Shown here piece by piece: positions 31,176-43,943 of a stretch of 64,000 bases of DNA (position 1 is its first letter; every line of letters begins with the position of its first letter). The position numbers and the translations under genes are program-made. The notes beneath the pieces are model-generated. The model made no database searches, was not told the DNA's origin, and saw only the letters and a list, made by a program, of their open reading frames with translations. The stretch is taken from NCBI GenBank assembly GCA_963682175.1, contig OY821770.1, positions 18,134,501-18,198,500 of the forward strand, in the 5' to 3' direction. This stretch comes from Triglochin maritima (taxonomy: Eukaryota; Streptophyta; Magnoliopsida; Alismatales; Juncaginaceae).

Positions 31176-32006
31176 ATGGAGAGTAACACTAATCAACTTA
31201 GGAAAAGATTATCTACAACTAGACCTCATTTTCTTACCGGTGATAATTATGCCCATTGGAAAAATAGAACGAGGAATTACATCCAATCTATCTCCTTAAA
31301 ATTGTGGATCTTCCTTGGTGTTAAATATGTTCCACCCACTAATAAGCAATTAGCAACATTAACCAACAATGTAATTGCCGATGCCGAAATGAATGCTAAA
31401 CTTATGAACATATTTGATGTGGTGTAGATACTCAAGAATATGGTAGAATTAGCGTATGTGATAATGCTTACGAGATATGGAAATTGCTTGAATCTTATCT
31501 TGAAGGATCATCTAAAATGAAAGAAACTATGGTTGATATATTCGTACGTAAATATAAATTATTTTCTATGTAACAAGATGAAAGTATAAGCAAGATGAAT
31601 ACTCGTTTCACTGAGATTACTAACAATTTGAAATATCTTGTTAAGAATGTGACAAGGTGTGGAAGATTCTTCGATCTCTCTCAAACAATTGGAAGAAAAA
31701 GACAACCGCATCAACACCTTGTCAATAGAAGACCTCATCGAAAGCCTTATGGCATATGAGATTCAAATGAAGGAGAGAAAAGAGATGGAGAGCTCGAAAA
31801 GAATGAAAAAACAATTGCCCTCAAAGCTAGCTTTGAATTTGAAAAGTCGGATGACAAGGAATTTGCAATGATGGTCAAGAGGTTCAAGAAGCGTTGGGTG
31901 AAGGAGAAATTCCAAAGAAAGAGGAGGGATGATCGACCAAGCTCTGAAGGTCCCATTTGCTATGAATCTGACAAAGTTGGTCACATAAAGAAAGATTGCC
32001 CCTGAT
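31176..32006 (+). pseudogene. Decayed copia gag of element H
   Basis: Starts MESNTNQLRKRLS. It keeps FLTGDNYAHWKNRTRNYIQS (near 31232), a TAG at 31425, further frameshifts, IEDLIESLMAYEIQMKER (near 31725), and a zinc knuckle with CYESDKVGHIKKDCP near 31960 in which the second cysteine is replaced. Homologous to the element I gag, but unlike it retains a knuckle. Confidence 0.8.
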
Positions 32007-32230
32007 CAAATTTAAGGAAAGACAATAGAAAAAGAGAAGAGAAAAGGAGGAAAATGAAGGGAGATTCAAAAGAGGAGAGAAGAGGGACAAGGAAAAATGG
32101 GAAGGAGAGGAGGAGAGGTAGAGAAAAAAACATGAGAGGAGAGAGAAGGAGTGGCGAAACATGGGAAACCTAGATTTCTCTAGGGTTCCGACCTCTTTTC
32201 CCCACCAAATCTCTTGGTTTTTGCATCAAA

Positions 32231-34318
32231 ATGGATCCCAAGCTGAGTTCTACTCATGTGATACTATAGGATGGAGATTGTGGCACAAGAGAGGATCTCC
32301 ATGCAACACCTTTGCATGGCTCGACCCCAAACTTGGGGGTAGAGCTCACGCCCCACCTCTAGGGAGTACTACTACTCCCGCAAGGACGTGGAGTGACTTA
32401 TTCAAGGCCGGACCAAGGGTTTCCACGGCACTAGAGTTCGTCCCTCCGGCTATGAAGGGAGGAGAAAAATGGCTTTGTGTTCCAAGCAAGAAGTGGTTGA
32501 TGCTTTGAAGAGATGGGATAAGGTGTTAGTTGGTTACTTTATTGCTTTCAAACGATATTTGCCAACACTTGAGAAGCACCTACACAAGATGTGGGGTTTG
32601 GTTGGAGGCATGAAGGTCATCAAGAGGAGTCAAGGTTTCCTCCTTTTTCGGTTTACACTCGGAGAGGATAGAAAATGTGTGCTTGAAGGAGGACCATGGT
32701 TCATTCGTGGGTGCCCCCTTGTGGTTCAATAGTGGGCTCTGGATATTGTGTTGAAGAGGGCCAACATCACCACTGTACCAATTTGGATTCGTCTCCCGGA
32801 GATAGACCTCTGGTTTTGGTCAAGTAAGATGTTAAGCAACATTGTAAGTGTCCTCGGGCAGTCATTATACATGGATGAGCACACCACATCTGGGAGGAGG
32901 CTGACATTTTCTAGGGTTTGTGTGGAAGTCGCTCATGACTTCACATATCTGAGTTGGGTGGATGTTCAAGTTGAAGGGGCCGAAACACATAGGGTGTATG
33001 TGGAGTATGAATGGAGACCCGGTTATTGCCTTAATTGTAGGGAGTTTGGTAACATTATGGAGAAGTGTCCAAGGAAACAAGTGGCTGAAATGAAGCATGT
33101 GGAGGCCTCCAAGGAGAAGGCTGCAAGATGGGTAGTAGTTAGCAAAGGAGGGGTTGGGAATGGGGATGCAAGTGGAAGGAGGGAGGTGAGCTCATTCGAG
33201 AGGTTGAATGGACAAGGGCTTGAAGATGGGACATTGCCGGAGGGCTTGAGATGGTTGATCGGAGAGAGAAAGAGGAGAGAGTGGAAGGGATGATGACGTG
33301 GAGGGAGGGAGAGATGAGGTGGAGCAAGGTGCGAGTGAGGAGGTGCCATGTGGAAGGGCGATTGAGGTGGAGCAAGGTGCAATAGAAGGTAATCAATTAA
33401 TTGAGGAGCAAATTCATTTGGAGGGTGCAAATGAGGATAAGTTATGTGGTATGAGACAAAACACTTGTCAAGACAATTTGGATTTCTCTCCTAAGGGTCT
33501 AATGATTTTTAGCATGGGCATACAAGGGAGAGAGTCCATTGGTGGACAAAAAGGGCAAAGAGAAGTGGGTGGGGAAATTGCTAGGCCTATTTATGGAAGA
33601 ACCAATGGGGTGGGAGTTGAGTGTTCTACACATAGTTGGGCCAATGAGGAGAGGACCAGCTCCTTTGCTAAGACCAAAGTGGGGGACCAGATGGAAATGA
33701 TTGGGGAATCCTTAGTGGAGGAAGTCCAAGTTGAAGGGAGTGGGAAACGTGTAGTGCATTGTGTGCTTGGTTTTGAAACACATGCTACACGTGAGGATGG
33801 GGTGGATATGATTGGGGGACACCTAGTGGAGGCATCTCAAGTTGGAGGGAGTGGGCATTGTGAAGTGGCTTGTATTCTTGGGCTGGGAACAAATGCTACA
33901 CGTGATGGGATGACTTGTGTGAGAGGGACAACTCATGGAAACATCACAATTGGAATGGGGGAGGAGCTGAAAATTATGACGAAGCTAGTGGGATAGAAGA
34001 GTGTGGGGCGAGGCCAAGTACATCCAAAGATGGGGAAAGTGAGACAAGTGGGCTAGCTTCATTGATGCATGAGGAGAAGGGTTGGACATCTCCCTCGAGA
34101 GTGGCCCGGGGAAAGGAATTCTTGAAGAAAGGTGACATGCAAAATGGGGAAGATTTGAACTCCTTAGGAGTGAGGAGTTTTTGGTGGTGGGGATCAAGAA
34201 GTAAAGGAGGCATGCACGAAACAAGCTAGCTCCCCAACACCGACACTTAGACGCTCTGGGAGGAAGATTAGTAGTAAAACAATTCCATGTGGAGGTAAAG
34301 GGGGGTCACCCTGCACCT
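32231..34318 (+). pseudogene. ORF1 of LINE E (DUF4283 and CCHC knuckle)
   Basis: ATGGATCCC start, an early TAG at about 32269, and frame changes near 32480. DUF4283 pattern: LEKHLHKMWGLVGG (near 32570), FTLGEDRKCVLEGGPWFIRG (near 32651-32711), a TAG at 32730, then IWIRLPEIDLWFWSSKML. Knuckle CLNCREFGNIMEKC (near 33029-33070). The remainder is G/E/V-rich with tandem-like repeats around EDGVDMIGGHLVEA (about 33700-33890). Confidence 0.8.
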
Positions 34319-34327
34319 TAAACCCAT

Positions 34328-37300
34328 GAATATCCTAGTGTGGAATGTGTGCGGAGCAAATGGATCTGGCCGTGCACTCATGATTAGGGGTATGCCTTGT
34401 GGAGCATAAGGTAAAACTTAAGAAGATTGAGCGCTTCAAGAGAGCAATTTGTCCGAGTGCTTGGATGTCAAATAGTATGGTTATTGACTCCGAGCGGATT
34501 TTGGTGCTATGGAATGACCAAATAATGGATATGAGTGTCACTTTCGAAACATCACAACTTCTACATTTCAAGGCACGTCAAAAGAGAGGTGGACTCGAGT
34601 TCGACCTCACGGTTGTCTATGGTGACAATGGGCATGTGGATAGGCGACATTTGTGGAGCGACCTTCTTCAAGTGTCACCACCCGCACCTAGGCCATGGAT
34701 GGTGGGGGGGGGGGACATCAATTGCATTCGGCGGGCGAGTGAAAAGAGAGGAGGAGCTGCTGGAAATGAGGTTGCTATGGTGGAGTTTAATGATTGTATC
34801 GATGCCCTTGAACTCTTTGAGATGACATCCACCGGTGGGGAGTTCACGTGGTCGAACTCATCCGATGGAAGTGCATGTATCGAGACGCGGATTGACCGGA
34901 TTTTGATTAATAATGTGTGGCTTGAGTTGTTCCCGGAATCTTACTATCTTGTGGGTGAAAAGGCCTTGAGTGATTACACAATGCTTATCATGAAGACGGA
35001 AGGCGGAAAAAGAAGATGTTTAGATATGAAAATCATTGGGCTGAACATGAGGACTTTCATGTAATTGTAGGAAGAGCTTGGTCCACGTATGTGAGGGGAA
35101 CTCCCATATTTTGGGTGGCAGCAAAACTACAAGAAATAAAGAAGACGCTTGTACGATGGAGTGGCTCAACTTTTGGGAATGTTACACATAAGGTGGGAGA
35201 GGCTCGTGCTACGCTTGAGGGAGTGAGAAGACAATGGTTAGACCGTCCTCTTGATGTGGGCCTCTCCCTCACTGAAGGGGCAGCAAAGGACTCTCTTGCA
35301 CGAACTCTTGCTTGGGAGGAGTCTATTATTCGACAAAAATCAAGGATAAAGTGGTTGAAGGAGGGGGACCGGAACACTAGGTTTTTCAATGCACATCTTC
35401 GAGTGGGGAGAGCCACCAACCAAGTGAGACGAGTGTGTGAGGGTTCCACCATCGTGGAAGAGGAGGGAGAGATTCGGGATGCCTTCCCGTATTTTTATAC
35501 TAACTTGTTTGCTAATGATTTGCAGGTAACCCCTATTCCCCCTCCCTCTCTTTACCACAACTCTCCGGTGGAGGGGACCGAGCTGACATGTGACCTTGAC
35601 ATGAAGGAGTTGGAGGATGTGGTGCTAAACGTAAACATGAATAAAGCGTCGGGTCCCGATGGCTTCAATGTAAAAAAAATCAAGGCTGCGTGGGAGCTCA
35701 TCAAGAGGGACATGTTTAAGGCCATATGTTCTTGTATGGACAGAGGGAAGGTGTTGGCCCAATTGAACTCCACATCAATTACGCTCATCCCAAAGAAGAA
35801 AGCTCCGCTCTCGGTGGAGGATTATCGACCCATAGCACTATGTAACATGACGTATAGATTCACACCAAAAGTGCTTGCAAACTGCTTGAAGGGGTTGTTG
35901 CCACGTCTTATTGGAGAAAATCAAAGTGCCTTTGTCAAAGGCCGGTGAATTGGGGACAATATTCTCCTTGCACATGAGCTTTGTCATAATCTCCATCTCG
36001 ACAAAGGAAAGGGACGAAAGTGTATCAAGCTTGATATCCGGAAAGCGTATCACTCCATATCATGGGCTTTTCTAGATGGAGTCTTGGAACGATTTGGTTT
36101 CCTGATTAAGTTGAGACGACTCATTATGAACTGTGTTCGAGCCTCGTTCGTGGTGACGGTAAATGGTGCAAACTCCTCCCCTTTCGTGGTCAGAAATGGA
36201 TTGAGACAAGGTGATCCTTTGGCTCCCTACTTGTTCGTTATGTGTATGGAAGTTTTGAGCGAGATGGTGTAGAAGGCGGTTATAGATGGACGCATTCAGT
36301 CGCTTACTTGTGGAGATATCACTGTATCACATCTACTATTTGTTGATGACTTCCTATTGTTTGTAAGAGCCACAAAGGAGAATGCGAGAGCTATTAGGGG
36401 TGTACTCGAGGAATTTACATATTGCTCAGAGCTGAGCTTTAGTGTGTAAAAAAGCCAAATCTTTATGGGGGTGAAGTACGGCATGGTGCATAGATTGCAA
36501 CACACCTTCGTATGGAACGAAAGGATTTCCCCGTCACCTATCTTGGGTTGCCTTTGTTCTCTGGAATGATGGGGAGAACCCATTGCACCACACTTGTGAA
36601 CAAGGTAAAAGCACGACTTCGTACTTAGCTGCAAAACTTTTTATCCATTGCAGGAAGGGTGGAACTTGTGAGGAGCGTCCTTGTCTCCCTTAGCATGTAT
36701 TGGACCTCCGCTTTCCTCATCCCACGGAAAACCTTTCAAGAGATCGAGAGTCTTATGTGTCACTTTATATGGGGAGGTCCAAGGAAGTGGGTTGTGGTAG
36801 CTTAGAGAGATATATGTACACCAAAGGATGAAGGTGGGCTTGATCTCAAGTGCCTAACGGACTGGAATGATGTGGGTCTACTACGCTTATTTTGGTATGT
36901 GGTGGCGGAAGGAAACTCTCTTTGGGTCAAGTGTGCGCGCTGGAAATACTTGAAGAACCGATCCATTTGGTTTGCACAACCTCCACCCACTTCCTCTTGG
37001 GCTTGGAGGGGCTTCTTAGAGTCTGAGACATAGCGATACGGCACATCCAATATGAGGTGGGCAATGGTGAAGATATCCGTTTCTTCCAATTTCCTTGGTG
37101 TGGAGAACCATTTCAATGTGAAAGTTGGGGGGAACGGTTACATTATGAGTTGGGAGTACCTTGGGACACGAAAGTCTCATACTTTATTAAAGAAGGAGCA
37201 TGGACGTTACCCCCCCCCCCCCCCCCCAAGATCCACCTTGATGGAGGAGGTCCACTTGAGGATAGCAAACACATGAATCCATGGAGGCACGAACCAGCCA

Positions 37301-37557
37301 AAGAGGATAGACGGAAAGGGCATAGTGCTTGGTATAAAAGAAGTGTGGAAATGGGTAAAGCCACCAGAAGACAAGGTTGCATGGGTTGGTATGGTGTGGC
37401 ACAAGCACGCCATTCCCAAGCATGCACTCATGGCTTGGAGGGCTTTAAGGGGCCACTTACTCACCAAGAAACTTATGAACCAAAGAGGAGCAAAGCACAA
37501 TCCGGTTTGCAGCCTTTGTGAGAGGGACGAGGAAGACACGGAGCACCTCTTCTGAGC
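34328..37557 (+). pseudogene. ORF2 of LINE E (endonuclease, reverse transcriptase, zf-RVT)
   Basis: Starts MNILVWNVCGANGSG. Endonuclease: EHKVKLKKIERFKR, GDINCIRRASEKRGG (near 34712), FTWSNSSDGSACIETRID. RT: KASGPDGFNVKK (near 35644), SITLIPKKKAPLSVEDYRPI (near 35775), QSAFVKG, then a TGA at 35946; CIKLDIRKAYHSISWAFLD (near 36020), GLRQGDPLAPYLFVMCMEVL (near 36200), HLLFVDDFLLF (catalytic DD, near 36328). A C-terminal zinc-binding domain, HKHAIPKHALMAWRALRGHL ... CSLCERDEEDTEHLF, is near 37400-37555. At least six stops or frameshifts, including a C18 run at 37210-37227. Confidence 0.87.
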
Positions 37558-37857
37558 ATGCACACCGAATTCGCTCGACGAAATCAACAACCAAATTTGT
37601 GTGGTTGGAGATTCTCGTCAAGCATTTCTCGATTCGCAAAATAAAATCATGGATCTCCTTCGAAATATGAACAAGCAGGACAACTAACCCTATCTTTTTG
37701 CTTGTTCTATCTCTTATTTGTTTCCTTGTCGTTTAGTATGTTCTTGCTTTTGTACCGGCTTTATGTCGTATCTTCCCTTTAGAAATGAAATTCCATTTCC
37801 TAATTGTGTGTCTTTTTGTCTCAACCTATGCTTGATTAATCTTTTGTCTTGACATTA

Positions 37858-37882
37858 AGAGAGAGAGAGAGAGAGAGAGAGA
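37858..37882. repeat. (GA)n microsatellite
   Basis: About twelve GA units just after the LINE E end. Confidence 0.9.
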
Positions 37883-38010
37883 AAATTTGACATAATATGC
37901 TTCAATGCTTATATGAATTTCATGCACATAGTAAGGGGGATTTTTATCTAACTTATGCATATTGATAAGGGGGAGCACATACACAATTCGACATTAGTTT
38001 GCCATCATCC

Positions 38011-38022
38011 AAAATGGGAGAT
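38011..38022 (+). other. Polypurine tract of element H
   Basis: AAAATGGGAGAT immediately before the right LTR start TGTTGGC. Confidence 0.75.
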
Positions 38023-38152
38023 TGTTGGCTTTTTGGCCTCATTACTCTTAATTTTGTTAATTAACAAACTAATATTATGCACAACTCCAATTAACACATC
38101 ACACACATCATATTGTCAACTTGCATACATATTCTATTTTCCTAACATTGTA

Positions 38153-38991
38153 TGTAACGCCCCCGATATCGTGGGTACGCACGTTGGGTAAAACAAGTGA
38201 ACTATCGCGATCAGAGTCATCCGCGACAGTCATAGGAGTTACAATAAAAGACTACTCATACAAGACATACTGAATAAAACATACATTGATAGACTAACAT
38301 AAGACATAACTGAAAAGGAAATTATCCATATATGGAAATAAGGTTAATTACATTACATCAAGTTCAAGAGGGAAATACATCATAAAAAATGCGGAAGTAA
38401 AAGGACAATTGGAAGAATCTGGTCGACGTGTCCCTCGTGTACAAAATCCTTCAAAACTCCTCCAATCTAACCCCTGAAGGAAACCTAAGTACCAGAGGCA
38501 CCCCAACTCGCGGCAAGTGACCTACATGGTTCCATCACGAAGTAGGGAATGCACGTCCGGTAGTAAATGACAGTGCGCTTGTCTAGGTCTTATCTTTCGT
38601 CTAGCCTCTCTACATATAGGTCTTTTCGAATAGGCATCTCTACATAGAGGTTCTACTTGTGGCCCGTCGGCCCCACAACAATCGTGCACATGATTCTTTT
38701 TATTAATTAAATGCAAATTAACTATAGAACTATATCCAATCTATAACAAAATAGTCAAGCACGAGCCCTACACGATGAGTGTACAATTACACTCACCACG
38801 ACTCCAAACACATCAGGATAAGCACGTGCAAAACAGAAACTTGATAGCAAGATCACGATCATACAACCATAGCGAAACCAACTCAAAGAAGCATAACTAT
38901 ACAATCTCGCAATCTACAAGTCTTGTGACCCAAGTTGTTACACGTATAATTTATGACAATAATATCACGGAAGAGAAGAAAATCAGAAGTG

Positions 38992-39041
<50 letters not shown>

Positions 39042-40251
39042 TAAAATTAGGCTATGCACATGCAATATATAGATTCAAAGTCCATCCATACGTTCATTAT
39101 ACATGCATGAGAGAATTGAACAAATAAATGGCATTCATAATATATATACTAACTTGCATGACAACTCTAACATGATAATATTCGCATGCAAGGTACACAT
39201 CAGAAATGAATAAGGTACAAAAGTTCCACAATAACAGGCCATTCATCTCCTAATGAACATTCGAATATAATCAAGGATAGCAATAGGCACAAGCTTGAAT
39301 CAAATAAACAACAAGCATTCACAATGTGCACCAAAAGACATATCACGTCAACCACAAGACATGAACTCATGCATGCACCAAACCTTGGTCCACCTACTGC
39401 ACCTCCAGATCTCTCCTCTAGAACATCTCAGGGTGTGGAAAAGTGACCGAGGAGAAGCACTTCGAGTAGGCCAGCCCACGCACCAGCAGAACACGCGTGC
39501 AACCAACCGTACCCTAGGTCAGCATCACGAGCGCCTCCTGTACACTGACCCACACGCGCCCCACCCCAGCCACGCCTGACCTCCACCTCCCCCTGGTCCC
39601 CCCTCCACGCTTCCAGAGACTGGCCACCGTCGGAATCCAGCCGCATCAGCCGACTGTCTAGGAGCTACGTGCCAAAGCATGCAAGGAAAAACCTAGGGAG
39701 TTTTGTGCACACCAGTCGCACCTGACCCAAAGGAGGTCGTCCAACCTCCACCCCGAGGTGCCTGACCGGAGTATGGTCGAACCTCACCGGAGCTCGTTTA
39801 AGCTCTGACACCACCTGACTGCCCAATAGCCAGCCACCAACACGCGCTAGCCCTAGCGCGCACATGGTAGGCGTTTGGCTAGGTGGTGCAACCGACTGCA
39901 CCACCAACCACCTTGGTGTTGGTCGGCCCCCCAACCAACACCCCCACTCTCTAATCTACTTAAAGGCCTAATGAATACCTGAGTTTGCTAAAGAAGATGA
40001 TCGGAGGTCGCTGGAAGAACAACCACCACTTGCCCCCTACACGCCTCACTAGACTGTTGCGCCTCCTCTTTCAACCTTGTCGGAGTTGCTGGCCACCAGG
40101 ACGTCGGAGGGGAGGGGAGAAGGTGGTGATGGTGTGCAGCTAGGAGAGGGAGAGAAAGGAAGGAGACTGCTAGGAATGTGTGGGTTTTTGTTTCTATTCA
40201 CACAAATGTAATTTTCTCACATTTAATTTTCACTCTAGAAGACTTGTACAC
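38153..40251 (-). mobile_element. 2.1-kb LTR-like insertion in the right LTR of element H
   Basis: Begins TGTAACGCCCCCGATATCG, that is, ends ...GGGGGCGTTACA on the minus strand, a common LTR end in plant chromovirus elements of the Tekay/Del type. TTGTA flanks both sides (38148-38152 and 40252-40256). The right end reads TACAC, not the expected CA, so the last base is uncertain. It contains a (TA)22 tract and a GC-rich part (39420-40140) without a recognisable protein. Probably a solo LTR. Confidence 0.6.
38995..39038. repeat. (TA)n microsatellite
   Basis: About 22 TA units inside the 38153-40251 insertion. Confidence 0.95.
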
Positions 40252-41115
40252 TTGTAATCCTAACGACCAAATCACAACTCAAGACTTGTAACAAAAGCTC
40301 AAAGACTTCTTCACATGTTATTTTCTATTTATTTGACTCATTAGATCAAATGTACACTTGATGCACAAAAGGATTATCTGTCTCGGTCGGTCGACCATGT
40401 TAGCTTCGATCTACCGATCGTATCTCAAATGGACTACCGAGTGCCCTTCGGTGAACCGTTCCCATCTACTAAGTAGCATTCAGACCCTTCCTGAAACTCT
40501 TGATTCGGATGACCGCATGTGGCTCGGTGAAATGTTCCCATCTGATCAATAGCATCCGGACCTTTCCTGGAATTCTTGATTCGGTCTACCGAATTAGAAT
40601 CGGTCATTCAAAAATATCCTTTGCTTTGTAATCCTAAAGATAAGATCCTATAGGCCCACGTGGTAATAAATCCGTTGAGTGTTTTCAACGGATTTATCTT
40701 TTGTCGTCTAGCAACACATTTTGAAATATCCTTCAACGGTCTACCAAGCTTTAGTCGGTTGCTTGATTCCTTTGTTCCTAATCTGCGCGCAATGATTCTT
40801 TTCCACATGGCTTTTTGACCGTTGTTGTTTAACCAATTTTTGAGTCATAACTGTCAGCAAAAAACTCACGCATACTTTGGTCTACTGAATAGCCTGCGGT
40901 TAACCGAAGTCGATTAATCAGAGTTTGACCTTTTCTTACTATCCATCTTAGCCTGGTGAACCGAACTGTATTCGATGAACCGAGTTTAATTGGTTCAAAT
41001 TATAAAAACGTTACTAGAAGTTGGTGAACGGTTATCCGGATAATATTTGGTCAACCAAAGTCTTCATTCTGACCAAGTCATTTAACATTTTTCGGAAGAC
41101 CGTTTGTTTCCCGGT

Positions 41116-42356
41116 TGATGAGAATTTTAATTTATACCGCAAGTGCACGGTGTCAATGAAGACGTGGCAAATACGGGTCGAACACAAGGAGGGAGAGATT
41201 TGTTATTAGTGTGATTTCGATTGGGGGAAAGAAGGAGAGAAGAATAAATTGGGTTTTTGAGATTTTTGGTTTTTTATTGTCTAAAGCAAGAAACAAGAAC
41301 AGATAAAACTAAAACAAGAACAAAGAAGTGAATTCCGTTGGGTGGAAGTTTAGATATAGGGTTTAGATTAGAGAATTCAGAAACTTATAATAAATCATAT
41401 TAGTTATGAAGCATTACATGATAAATGATTTAACATAAACTCAAGTAATCAAAATATACTAATCACGAAATTAAAATAATAACATTCATTCTCTTCTCAT
41501 CACCCTAAATCCGTCACCTCCACCCTTTGGAAAGAGTTAGAAACTCATAAGGGGAGGAAGAAGGGGTCCTAGAGAAATTACAAAAGAAAACTAAAAACAA
41601 GAAATAAAAGACAGAATTTTATTACTAAAAAGAAGAATACAAAACTAAGACTAAAAATAAAAACAACAACTAAAAAACTAGGTCTAAGGCCAAGACCCTT
41701 TTAACATCGTTCTCGGGGCTATTTATAGTTGTTACAAGAGACCTAAGTATAGAATTGGAGAGTACACGTGTCCAGACACGACTGGACAAAATTTGAGCAC
41801 ACGGATCGCCTCTGGTGCGGCGGAAATGCCGCATGGTAAGTATAATATGCGGCGGAAACGCCGCATATATTGCTCTGATTTTGTCCGGATTTTGGTTGAA
41901 TGTTTATGGTATGATTTGATCCTCCTTTGCGCGTCTGGATGATTTCTTTCCACTCTTTTGAGCTCCGAATTATTTCCTTCATATATTTGGAGATCCACAT
42001 TGATTTTTCTTTAGATTTTCTCCAAGATAATATTTTGATGCTTTAATTGCTATTAGGTCCTTGGCTTTTTGCAATTAAATCCCCAGCTACTTTTATGCTT
42101 AAGTCCTTGTTTTTTTTGTAATTAGGTCTTGAATGCTTTTATGCTTGGATGCATTTCCATTTGAAACCCGATAATCTTGAACTTGGTCTTTATGATAGAA
42201 ATGAGTCCTTTGCATGCGTTTATGCTCAGGATGTGGGTAATTTGCATTCAGGTCCCTGTATTCTGTAAATAGGACTAAACACATACCTTAGTAGCATTTA
42301 TTGATATAAAAGTAATCTAAATGAAAGACATATGATGCAATGTATGCAATGCATCA
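41116..42356 (-). mobile_element. Solo LTR of the A/B family (1,241 bp) in the right LTR of element H
   Basis: TGATGAGAATTTTAA ... GCAATGCATCA, with a perfect 5-bp duplication, CCGGT (41111-41115 and 42357-42361). The left LTR of H shows the empty site (TTCCCGGTCAACCGAAC at about 30531). It carries two GCGGCG palindromes at about 41817-41864. Confidence 0.95.
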
Positions 42357-42981
42357 CCGGTCAACCAAACTGACTCAAAAATCTGCCCGAGCTTAACTCC
42401 TAGCTTGCTTCTCATTGGTCCAAATTTCACCAACTCATGATAACGACTCTATTTGCTTTGAAGTCTATAAAAACTTTATTTAAGAGATACAATCAACACT
42501 TTAGTTAACAAAAATATTTTATACTCTTGTGCTCTCAAATTCCAAGTCTCCAAAGTTCCATCAGCTCCCAAACTTCATTCAATTCACTCCAAGTTCAACT
42601 TCAATCCTTTGAGTGTATATTCGTGTTAGAGTTCAACAACTTCCATCACCTTCCATTCTTTTGTAAAGTTTCAAGGAATCTCCCTCTCGGGTTGTGAAAT
42701 GATATTCAAGCAAGGCGGGGGTGTTCGCAAACCTCCAATTGTAGGAAGGTTTATCTTTGACCTGGAATGAATAGATTAGTGAATTCTCGAGTAGTGATCG
42801 AAGGAGCGGTCGGAACTTGAAGAGATGACTAGATCACGGTGGTGTGATCGAACCTCTATAAAATCTCTGAGGTCGACTTTGATTTAAAATCTTTTCATTT
42901 CTATTTTAATTGTGCATTGTTTAGCCTAATTAGCAAATAATCTATTCACCCCCTCCCGGTCAGTGATTGATCTAATTTTCA

Positions 42982-43943
42982 CCTTGTTCCACTACCACCC
43001 AACAAAGGGTGTAGGTGGATATACAAGGTTAAATGCAAAGGTGATGGGGAAGTTGAAAGATACAATGCTCAATTGGTAACCAAAGGATTCAATCAAGTTG
43101 AAGGCCTTGACTACCATGACACCTTTTCTCTTGTGACCAAGATGGTCACAGTACGTACTCTCCTCAGCATAGCCTCCATGAAAGATTGGCACATACATCA
43201 ACTAGATGTATTAATGCCTTCTTGCATGGAGAACTCCATGAAGAAGTATACATGCAACCTCCCCCTGGGTATAATGAAAATGATTCTAATCTTATTTACA
43301 TGTTACAAAAAACTTTGTATGGACTGAAGCAATCCTCAAGTTGGTTTGAGAAACCAACCAAGGCTCTTCAGTCTCTAAGTTCTATCCAATCTAAGACAAA
43401 TTACTCACTTTTCACTTGCAAGGAGAGAGGTGCTTTCACAGTAATTCTAATTAACATTGATGATATCTTGATTGCAAGGGATAACATCATCAAAATTGAA
43501 AAGGTAAAACAAGCACTTAGGCAAGAGTTTCATATCAAAGACCTAGGAAAGCTCAAATATTTCCTAGGATTGGAAGTGGCAAGATCAACCAAGGGAATCA
43601 ATGTCAACCAGAGAAAAAATGCACTTAATATACTACAAGACCTTGGACTGATGGGGTTAAAACCTGTTGAATCACCTATGGAGATGAAATACAAATTAGC
43701 AGAGAATCAAGGAGATACACTTGTCTACTCACCTTAATATCAGAACTTCAAGTCAATCATGACGGCCTGCCTTGATGTTCCGTGATAATAAATAAGCTCA
43801 ACATATAGCGAATCTCGTCTTTCATGAGAGAACAAAGCAGGAGATAGATTACCACCTCATAAGGGACAAGATACAAGGAGTGATTCAGACAAGATACATC
43901 AACAGCAAAGACTAGATTCCTGACACTTTTACAAAGGGTGTGT
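42982..43943 (+). pseudogene. Reverse transcriptase and RNase H remnant of element G
   Basis: Resumes with [20 protein letters not shown]. Further copia RT landmarks: [18 protein letters not shown] (near 43078), HQLDV then a frame slip, [20 protein letters not shown] (near 43203), [13 protein letters not shown], and INIDDILIARD with the catalytic DD (near 43450). HIKDLGKLKYFLGLEVARS is near 43535. The frame stops at 43737. RNase H pieces (DNK, HERTK, RYINSKD) follow to DTFTKG near 43940. Multiple lesions. Confidence 0.88.

Larger units (their letters stand above)
32010..37806 (+). mobile_element. LINE E: L1-type LINE, nearly full length but decayed
   Basis: Lies between the element H gag and its 3' internal region. 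A purine-rich leader matches LINE D up to ATGGATCC at 32231. ORF1 and ORF2 follow in order to a zinc-binding C-terminal domain and a short 3' region ending near 37806. No clear poly-A tail is seen. Exact ends and target duplication could not be fixed, because the purine-rich leader merges with purine-rich element H sequence and a (GA)n tract (37858-37882) follows. Confidence 0.82.
29520..42981 (+). mobile_element. Element H: gag-bearing copia element carrying LINE E and two LTR insertions
   Basis: Left LTR 29520-31133, initiator-Met primer site 31136-31147, decayed gag 31176-32006, LINE E about 32010-37806, polypurine tract 38011-38022, right LTR 38023-42981. Subtracting the two insertions inside it, the right LTR is about 1.6 kb, equal to the left one. 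No pol is visible, so H was probably non-autonomous like element I. Its LTR start, TGTTGGCTTCTTGGCC, resembles that of element I, which suggests related families. Between LINE E and the polypurine tract, 37883-38010 is element H sequence with GGGGGA runs. Confidence 0.88.
38023..42981 (+). repeat. Right LTR of element H, expanded by two insertions
   Basis: Segments 38023-38152, 40257-41115 and 42357-42981 align in order with the left LTR. The breaks hold a 2.1-kb LTR-like insert and a solo LTR. It ends in TTTTCA, then CCTTG, where element G resumes. Confidence 0.9.

Noticed and set aside
37187..37590. Minus-strand frames over the LINE E zinc-binding region.
   Set aside because: Shadow frames of the plus-strand reverse transcriptase C-terminus, with no homology of their own.
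39295..39934. Overlapping open frames in a GC-rich part of the 2.1-kb insertion.
   Set aside because: No domain, both strands equally open, and located inside an LTR-like insertion.
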